Shown: piece by piece, positions 57,051 to 64,000 of the stretch
Layout of the letters: each line of letters starts with the position of its first letter
Numbering within the stretch: position 1 is the first letter of the stretch
Assembly (NCBI GenBank): GCA_905221605.1
Contig: CAJNDS010002086.1
Location: 64,001-128,000 of the forward strand
Direction of reading: 5' to 3'
Length of the DNA: 64,000 bases
DNA from: Symbiodinium natans
Lineage: Eukaryota; Sar; Dinophyceae; Suessiales; Symbiodiniaceae
The notes under the pieces: model-generated
Seen by the model: the letters and a program-made list of their open reading frames with translations, nothing else
What the model was told of the DNA's origin: nothing
The model's database searches: none
Position numbers and translations under genes: made by a program

Positions 57051-60000
57051 GGGGGGGGGGGGGGGGGGGGGGGGTTGGGGGTTTAGGGTTTAGGGTTTAG
57101 GGTTTAGGGTTTGGGGTTTGGGGTTTGGGGTTTGGGGTTTGGGGTTTGGGGTTGAGGGTGTGGGGTTTAAGGTTTAGGCCGGGCAGGGTTTAAAGGAGTA
57201 AAAGACCTGGATGCTAAACCCTCAACCCTAAACCCTCAGAGCAAGTCCTGAGGCAGCTCAAGGAGGCGAAGGCAGCTGCGGAGGCTGTGGAATATCATGC
57301 TGGCGACAAGGCCGGAGACGGAAGTTTCGGAAATTTCCGAGGTACCCAGGTATATACCCTAATTCATAATACGAATCCTTAGTATAAATTAGGGTATATT
57401 CCTTAGTTATGGGGTTTTGGATGATCTGGGTAGTTCAGAAGCTTTCAAGGCCTGTTCGGCCTGTTCGCGGCCTTATGTCGGGCTTCTAAGGTGGATGAGG
57501 TCTGTCTTCTTGGGGCTCTGCATCGGAGGTATTTGGATGAGTTTGGGATCGCCAGGGGGCGATGGCCAAAGCAAGGGCTCTTGGCGTCGAGTCACCTAGT
57601 AACTTCCTGGAACCAGAAGTTTACAGGCCCCGAGGGTCGCCGAAGGCCCTTTGGTGGGAGTAGGTTCAACCGCTTTCAAGCTCAAGGTTGATGGCGTGAG
57701 CCGTAGGCTGTCGCGCTCAGATAGGAAGCTACCATGCGCCCAGGTGGAGGCCAAGTACGGGAGCAGCTTCTTTGACGCCCAAGTCCTTGAGGTGACAGAG
57801 GATGGCAAAGTGAAGATCAAGTGGGGCGGCTCGCCGGCCCATGTACTTTGGAAATGGGGTTGAGAGGAGAAGGACTTTGAAGCTTTCTGGGCTTAGGAAT
57901 TCTGGAGATCTCTGGTGCTTTCTTTCCCTTATACTTCATGCTGCCGAATGACGCCCGAATGTGTGATGTTTTTTTGGGGAGACTTGGCAGAGAGAGGCGG
58001 CTCTCTCTTTGACAGACAGATCCTGCGTGGTCAACCCGCTGTCACCATGGATAAAGCTTGAAGTGTCTGATGCTCCTATAACTCATTTACTTCTCTTTTT
58101 TGGTTCTGGGTTCCCTTCTAAAGTAACCAACACAAAAAAGGGCACAATAATAACAATAACAATAGTAATATGGTTCCTGGGCTACTCAGATAAGGCTGTT
58201 CCCCTGCTGAGCACTGGAAGCCCTCACCCCAAACCCCGAACCCCGAACCCCAAACCTCAAACCCCAAACCCCAAACCCCGAACCCCCAACCCCAAACCCC
58301 AAACCCCAAACCCCAAACCCCAAACCCCAACCCTTTCAGCTCCAACGCCCACATCGCAGGCCACGACAGCTCCGAGGCGGAATTGGATGCCTCCGAGGTG
58401 AAGCCGAAGGAGGACTCCCAGGCCTGCCATGTCGGGCTTTTTGGACCCTGAACCCTTAAACCCTTAGACCCTTAGACCCTTAGACCCTTAGACCCTTAGA
58501 CCCTTAGACCCTTAGACCCTTCAACACTTCAACACTTCAACACTTCAACCCTTACACCCTTAAACCCTTAAACCCTTAAACCACAAACCCTCAAACCTTT
58601 TTTTTGGCATGAGGAGGCGAATCCCTTCTCACTTGTCCTTCGCCTGTGTTCATCAAGAATATTCACTTAAGCGCGCCTCATGTTTTTTATCCGAATTGCC
58701 ATGGTTTCTTTCATCCATGCCCCTGAGCATCTCTCCTCCGCCCAGGAGAAAGGAGAAGCGGAAGGCCCCCCTGCAGACCTCAAAGAGGGAGACAAGGCGC
58801 GCGGTCGTTTCAAGCTGGCAAGTGCAAGGTCAAACGAGTAGCTTTCGAGACCACTCCCCGACCCCGTAACATGAGACAGCTGGTCTTGTAGACTCTGTAG
58901 ATCTTCTGATTCACAGAACTTGACAGCCCGGCTTTCAGCACATAGGCAGCCCATAAACTCATAGATGTGCAGAGATGCAGACGCACATTCACGTGGACAA
59001 ATCAACGACCGCTCAGCACAGCCACTCCAGCTGGAGCGTGCAGGGGAACAGCTTGGAGTTGTGAACATCTCTGTTGTTCAAATCTTGCCAGCGCTCCTGG
59101 GCCGGGCTGCAGGTACGCAGTCAGATGTCTCGGGCTGCTTCGTCACACCTTTGTTATCCTTTGTTTCAAGGAGTCCCATAGTGCTCCCAAGCCGCAGTCC
59201 CAAGCCCTAAACAGACACTCTCCCAACCCATCCAGGTAGAGGCCAAGTATGGCGATAGCTTCTTCGAAGCGGAGGCGCTCACCCACGCAGTCTAAGTCTG
59301 GTTCACGTAAGTTTTGCAGACGTAACGTATTGGACCATGAAAGGAGACGCTTCCGCCGTAAAGCCAGCTGGGTTGCGATGATGGATGCCAGTACAATCGT
59401 GATGTCACACTGAACGCAAGCAAGGCTGCGCGAAAGACATGATGACCGTGCTTTTGCCATGTAAGACCTGCGTCTTTTGGAGAGGTGGTGACTCCCGAAA
59501 CAGAGGATGGCAAAGTGAAGCTGAAGTGGGGTGGCCGCCTCAGGCAAAAAAAGAAGCTTGGTACATGTTGCCTCTGATGATGCTATTGTTATTATGCAGT
59601 GAGTAGGTGCTGCTTGGTCTGGAGCTGAAGCTGGCATGTGAGACCAAGCTCTCTGAGCAGGGATTGTGGGTGGTTCCGGGTTCAAGGGTTCTCCAGGAAG
59701 CTTCTGCAGGGCAGCCGTTTAGGGTTTAGGGTTTGGGGTTAGGGTTCTTCGATCTTCAACTGTTCGTGGATCGCTAGAAGCTAGCAAGTGCCTGAAGCAA
59801 TGAATCTACGACCGGGCACACAGACTGCGGAGGCCCAGCCCTGTCGCACAGAGTTCAGTTTTTGAACGTACTTATCGCCCCTCGCCCATCAGCAAAAAAA
59901 GAAGCAATCAAGGGGTGGAGACGAAGAAAACACATGTACGCCGTGCGCCAACTACCTGCGTGTAGTTTTCTATTCAGTAAAAAACAGCTTCGGCCCGGGA

Positions 60001-60299
60001 GGCGGACATAGCACCAAGGGAGATTAGCGCTGTCCACACGAGGGTTTTTTGGGGGGCAAAAAGTGATGGCGAGTGGGCTTCGGCAGGAAAATCCCGCTGT
60101 TATGATCGCGATTCGCCAGCTCCGTGCATGTAGCTCTCAGAACGATACCGCACCAGCTGTATCAACGCTTCGAGCCTTGACCCCGGCGCTCAAAGCGGGA
60201 TTGAGGTTGAAAGGTCGAGTTTGTGGAAGAACGCCGAGCTTTCTAACATGTTGCCGGCAAGGCTTCGACGGAAGCGAGGCCGACGTCGCACTGGAGGAG
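56966..60299 (+). CDS. Tudor/Agenet-like repeat protein, part of a multi-exon gene
   Basis: At least three copies of one module. A full module reads VEAKYG-S-SFFxAxVL, then TEDGKVKIKWGG, then (H/F)DSSEAELDASEV, with a GDK-ending exon before it. Exons: 56966-~57050 (end of copy 1), 57247-57309 and 57744-57828 and 58360-58421 (copy 2), 58746-58796, 59236-~59289, 59485-59533 and 60262-60299 (copy 3). Alternating short strands with aromatic and acidic residues suit the small beta-barrel of Tudor/Agenet/chromo-barrel modules, which bind methylated histone tails or nucleic acid. That function is inferred by pattern only. Gene ends are not visible. Confidence 0.7.
57247..57309 (+). CDS. Tudor-like gene exon, helical linker ending GDK
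   Basis: The frame reads VLRQLKEAKAAAEAVEYHAG then DK, ending at a GC donor. The Ala/Glu/Lys-rich part should be helical. It shares the GDK|GC boundary with exon 58746-58796. The start is approximate. Confidence 0.6.
57744..57828 (+). CDS. Tudor-like exon, copy 2 core VEAKYGSSFFDAQVLEVTED
   Basis: Encodes VEAKYGSSFFDAQVLEVTED then GKVKIKWG plus one base. A GC donor at 57829-57830 joins in phase to GHDSSEAELDAS at 58360. Confidence 0.82.
58219..58333. repeat. CCCCAAA/CCCCGAA telomere-variant array
   Basis: About 16 tandem units of the CCCCAAA type, some CCCCGAA, ending just before the Tudor-like exon at 58360. Confidence 0.95.
58360..58421 (+). CDS. Tudor-like exon, copy 2 end HDSSEAELDASEVKPKEDSQ
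   Basis: Encodes (G)HDSSEAELDASEVKPKEDSQ. The acceptor is CAG 58357-58359 and the donor GC 58422-58423. It directly parallels DFDSSEAELEASDVR of copy 1. Confidence 0.8.
58449..58595. repeat. CCCTTAGA satellite and related 8-mers
   Basis: About nine CCCTTAGA units, then CACTTCAA units, then CCCTTAAA units, all 8 bp long. A parallel of the CCCTTGAA satellite at 14.5 kb. Confidence 0.92.
58746..58796 (+). CDS. Tudor-like gene exon, EKGEAEGPPADLKEGDK
   Basis: A phase-0 exon encoding EKGEAEGPPADLKEGDK, bounded by CCCAG and a GC donor (58797-58798). The counterpart of the GDK-ending exon of copy 2. Confidence 0.65.
59236..59289 (+). CDS. Tudor-like exon, copy 3 VEAKYGDSFFEAEALTHA
   Basis: Encodes VEAKYGDSFFEAEALTHA after CCAG. 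The downstream half of the core is in a separate exon (59485), so copy 3 has one intron more than copy 2. Confidence 0.75.
59485..59533 (+). CDS. Tudor-like exon, copy 3 VVTPETEDGKVKLKWG
   Basis: Encodes VVTPETEDGKVKLKWG plus one base. The GC donor at 59534-59535 has the same phase as copy 2, joining to GFDGSEADVALEE at 60262. Confidence 0.75.
60262..60299 (+). CDS. Tudor-like exon, copy 3 end FDGSEADVALEE
   Basis: Encodes (G)FDGSEADVALEE after GGCAAG, with a GC donor (60300-60301). A diverged counterpart of DSSEAELDAS. Confidence 0.6.
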
Positions 60300-62278
60300 G
60301 CGCATTCAGCAAGCGGCGCTGTTTTCTTCCGGGGGCCCCGAGAGACCCCAATCTTCTGTAGTGCGGCGCTTGTCGCTTATCACAAGCGACTCCGCCTGTC
60401 ACATCCCTCCCACAGCCGGGCCTAGGAAGCTCTAAAACTTCCTGTTCCTGAGTTACGAATGCTGAGCCCTGAGCCCGAAACCTCAACACCACCAACTCTG
60501 AAGCTGCGGAATCCAGCTCAGAAGTAGGCAGTGATTGATTCCCTCGAAGGTCCGAGCCAAGCCAGAGGCTCCACCTGAACCTCCGGACTGTCCTGGGGCA
60601 GGGAGGGCCATGTGGAAATTACTGTTTTTGTAGATAACCAACGAAGTATTGTCATTAAGGTTCCGAGGGCAGTATGGTTAAGGCCCAGGGCTTGCGCAGA
60701 AACAGGGTCTTTGGTTGAATGGCTGGGTTCGTAATCATGGTTGTTTCCTTCCCCATCCGCAACCGTTGTTGAGATTACAGTTCGGGAGCTGTCAGATCTG
60801 GTTGCGGTCGCAGCGTTCAGGGTTTGAGGTTAAGTGCCGGGCGGCTGCTGTCAAGAGGCCTGTCGAAGGTGAAAAGGTCTTCGAGAGTGCCGAACATGTC
60901 CACGAGGCGAAAGCCAGGCATGCATATACTGAATCACGTCACGTATAAGCCATGGCCAATACTTTCTGTAGGGGGGCCCAGGGTCATGGGTGGCTAATTA
61001 TGCAGCGACAGTGGCTAGGGGTTCTTAGTCTTGAGGGATTGCAGATGAATCAGATTTTTGCGGCAAAATTTGCGCATGACCAGCGTCTAGCATGTAGAGT
61101 CCAGGCTTTGATTTGTCAGTAGCAGGTCCAGAAGAGCTTAAGGGTTTAGAGTTTAGGGTTTAGGCTGGAGACTCTTCCAGGAGAAGCTGCTGGTAATCGG
61201 GTTTCTGCGACCACGACTCGAGGCATCTGAGGGCTGTGGGTTTTGGGTTCGTGCTCTAACCCAACATCCCAATCCTACAAAACCTACCATGGATTTCCGT
61301 GGCGCAACTTTCAGAATCTCACGGAGAGGTGAACCCTGCACTGCACGAACTTCTGTCTGCATGGCACGAACTGTCTTCTTCCTCTGGAAGCCAAAAAGGA
61401 AAGCTGCTTTCAAGTCGCAGGCTGAGAGTCCATAACAGCGTGCAGAATCTTCCCAAACCCGAAATTGCCAAATCAACCCATCTGAACCCGGAACTTGCTC
61501 CAGCAACTTAGGAGCCCAGTAGGTGAACTTTAAACTTTTTGGGAATACTAAACCCCTACTAAAAGAAAAGTTTAAACTTTTTTGGGCCAGGGTATTGGGC
61601 ACCTAAGGCGAGGCTACGCAAGGCTATGCAAGGCTCTACAAGGCTCTACCAAGGGGTGAGAGGAAGGGCACAATCACTCCAGAAAGGGCCGTGAAAAAGG
61701 GCTGGCCCAGCATCAGTCCAAGGACGCCCTGCACCCTGAAGCAGCGACTCATTCGGTTTAGGGTTTAGGGTTTAGGGTTTATGGTTTATGGTTTACTAAA
61801 TTAGGGTTTAGGGTTTAGGGTTAAGGGTTTATAGGATTTAGGGTTTAGCAAAACAAGGTTTTAGGGCTTAGGGTTCATTCCAGCAACATGATCTAAATGG
61901 TCCTTTGTGGCGCTGGGCACTCCGCTACTCCGGCAGCCCTGACCTTGGGGACCACATGAACCCTAAAAGGTTTTAGTCGTAGAGGGCATATGACCCCGAT
62001 TTTCAGAATCGCATCATCCTCAAGGGGACTCGTAAGCTGAAGACAGATCCTACTATTGACTATTTGCTCAAGAACCGCCCCCCCCCCCCCCCCCCCCCCA
62101 AAAAAATACAGAGTCTTCGTTGTAAGGGCAATATAGGGATTGTTTTTAGATTTTTTTGGGGGGCTCTTCCAGCAAATAGTAAACCCTAAACCCTAAACCC
62201 TAAATCCTAAACCCTAATTCCTAAACCCCAAACCCTAAACCCTAGGATCGGGTTGGGTGTGGCTTTGGGTCAAAGCAG
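60300..62278. other. Region with no supportable gene
   Basis: No exon recognised. Contains a palindromic element (61512-61603), a short CAAGGCTCTAC tandem run near 61610-61650, a TTTAGGG array (61759-61870), a family C repeat copy (61936-62026) and a poly-C tract (62077-62099). It may be an intron of the Tudor-like gene. Confidence 0.45.
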
Positions 62279-62342
62279 GTGGAGCTGCGGACGCTGAATC
62301 GGATCGAGGCAAAGGCGCGCCAGCCTCTGCTGCTTCGCAGGT
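62279..62342 (+). CDS. Putative exon, ELRTLNRIEAKARQPLLLRR
   Basis: After AAAGCAG the frame reads V then ELRTLNRIEAKARQPLLLRR. A basic, helical-looking segment; unassigned. A CCCTAAA array ends about 35 nt upstream. Confidence 0.35.
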
Positions 62343-62951
62343 TGCCCTTGTTTAGGGTTTAGGGTTCAGGGTTTAGGGTTTAGGGTTTAGGGTTAGGGTT
62401 TAGGGTTTAGGGCTTGGGGGTGGTGATTCTGGATTGCTGCATGTTATCTTCCTCTGAGCCTTTCAAATTCCAGCCATCTAGTCTAGGGATCGCAGTTGGG
62501 GATGTTGAGGGTGCAGTGGCTGGGATTGCAGTTAGTTTCGGGCTTGGTCAAGCTCTCGAGGGTTTACACCGTGTCGTCTATAGGTGAAACTCCGAATCTC
62601 CCAGCCACTCCCTGTGTACTGAAGCTTCCTAAACCCCAAAAACCCTAAAACCCTAAACCCTAAACCCTAAAACCCAAAACCCTAAACCCTAAAACCCTAA
62701 AACCCTTTTTTCTAAAACCCTAAACCCTAAAAACCCTAAACCCTAAATACCAGGCTGCTGGCCACTGCGCGGCAAACCCGCGCGTCTCTGACGAGGGCAC
62801 GGGCATCGGCATCAGCATCATGGAGCCAAACAGGGCAGCGGAGTCCAGATTTGTAGGGTCCGGCGTCGGTGGAACAGGGTTTAGGGTTTAGGGTTTAGGG
62901 TTGTGTTCAGTCCGTGCCAAAAAAATGTTGTTGTTCGGACCTCTCATGTAG

Positions 62952-63009
62952 GGTCGGATGTACATGGGGCCGGGCCTGCTACCAGCATTGCCGAACATCA
63001 TCGTGCTAG
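62952..63009 (+). CDS. Putative exon, GRMYMGPGLLPALPNIIVL
   Basis: Between a GTAG acceptor and a GT donor (63010-63011) the frame reads GRMYMGPGLLPALPNIIVL. Plausible coding exon, no family recognised. Confidence 0.35.
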
Positions 63010-63084
63010 GTCTGCAACATCAACCTAGCCCACTGGCCCAGTGAGTCTGGGGATCTCTGCCGTATTCGGGGTAGATGTGTGTAG

Positions 63085-63130
63085 GAGCTGACCCCGGCAG
63101 ACGGCACGCTTGGCAAGCTCATCGGCAAAG
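63085..63130 (+). CDS. Putative exon, ELTPADGTLGKLIGK
   Basis: Between GTAG and a GC donor the frame reads ELTPADGTLGKLIGK. Coding-like, short, unassigned. The remainder of the window (63131-64000) shows no exon I can support. Confidence 0.35.
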
Positions 63131-64000
63131 GCCTGGAATCAGTTGAGGTTTCAGGCTTGCTCCAGTGCGCTGGGAGGGCAAACATGCGAAGACCCGGATT
63201 TCGGAGCGAAGATGTGATGACTTGAAGACGCGCCGCCAGTACTCGGGGTCGGCAGTGTGAATGCGTCGGCGCCGTCAATCAAATCCACGGTGTCAATGGC
63301 TTCAGCAAATCCAGACCTGCAGCGTCAACCAACATCACGTGCAGCATGTAGACGTCGCTGTGTAGTGCTTAATTAACGCCGCTTTCCACTTTCGACGTGT
63401 TCACGCGCGCATCCAATCGTGATGCACTCCGCCTGGCAGCACTGTTAGCATGTTGTGTTGTAATAATGTCCAGGGTTGACTGCGCGTCATCTAGTCTTGG
63501 AGGGGCCTGTCTCGAGGTGGCAGTATGAAGACCAAGATCGTCAGCGTTACGGGATGCAGCTTGGAATACATGGGCAAGGAGCCTTCTCGTGGGATCTGCG
63601 GGAGCCGAGGGGTGTCGAGGCATAGGCCAGAGGCAAGAGGTTGAGCGAAAGGGCATGGAGTCTCGGATGCTTTCAAGCGGTGGTATGATGCATGGTTTCT
63701 CTTCTGTTTCGATGACACGGCGTGCAGGTTTCAGTATAGTCGTGCTGGTGGTTTTGGGCAGTCTCTGCACCGGAAGCAACCTCCACCGAATAGCCCTTGC
63801 AGGACACGGAGACAAAGCAAGCCTACATTCTTGGCACAGGAGAAGAACGTGCCAGGAGCAGTGTTTGGTTTAAAGTGCGGAGGAAAAGAGAAATCTTGCT
63901 TCAAGCGCCCCCTCCCCCACCTCGTCCCACCCGGAAGCCTCCAGGTTCTCACTTGCAATCTTGTCCACTTCAACCAGGATGGGCTGTTAGGCCCTGGAAT

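Overview
The window is nuclear DNA of a dinoflagellate. A near-complete dinoflagellate spliced leader sits at the 5' end of a retrotransposon (43860-43881). Most inferable introns begin with GC or GA rather than GT and end in AG followed by G. The DNA is full of short TTTAGGG/CCCTAAA arrays, the plant-type telomere repeat also reported in dinoflagellates. Protein matches come in very short exons (about 30-90 nt) separated by introns of 0.2-2.7 kb, so long single-frame ORFs are mostly meaningless here. I cannot name the species.

Layout, all recognisable host genes on the + strand. (1) 182-13683: the 3' half of a SERCA/ECA-type Ca2+-ATPase, from the end of the cytoplasmic P domain through M4-M10 to the stop codon; its 5' part lies before the window. 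(2) 13684-15569: intergenic, with repeats. (3) 15570 to at least 33780: a secreted glycoside hydrolase family 2 enzyme (beta-glucuronidase/beta-galactosidase-like), with a signal peptide and about 22 exons including both catalytic glutamates. (4) About 34-43.8 kb and 48.7-52.6 kb: a sparse series of short acidic or charged putative exons I cannot identify, with a lower-confidence 203-codon ORF at 50487. (5) 43860-48496: a 4.6 kb non-LTR (LINE-type) retrotransposon with ORF1 (coiled coil plus RRM-like region) and ORF2 (endonuclease plus reverse transcriptase), ORF2 being split by one frameshift. It starts with the spliced leader and is flanked on both sides by TTTAGGG arrays. (6) About 56.97-60.3 kb: three copies of a Tudor/Agenet-like module with conserved splice positions. 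(7) About 62.3-63.1 kb: further isolated putative exons.

The non-coding DNA has four main components. Interstitial telomere-type arrays occur in both orientations. Several families of short (60-160 bp) palindromic, MITE- or introner-like elements are present in multiple copies. There are long poly-C/poly-G runs and microsatellites. A GC-rich repeat block lies at 28.8-29.9 kb.

The most notable points are the spliced leader at the retrotransposon 5' end, the shared junction between that element's 3' end and many solitary telomere-type arrays, the strong orientation bias of CCCTAAA arrays just upstream of 3' splice sites (one splice site lies inside an array), a head-to-head telomere-repeat palindrome, and a Glu-to-Gln difference at a calcium-site position of the ATPase. 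Exon boundaries were set by eye from protein-family knowledge, reading frame and splice-site phase. No alignment program or transcript data were available.
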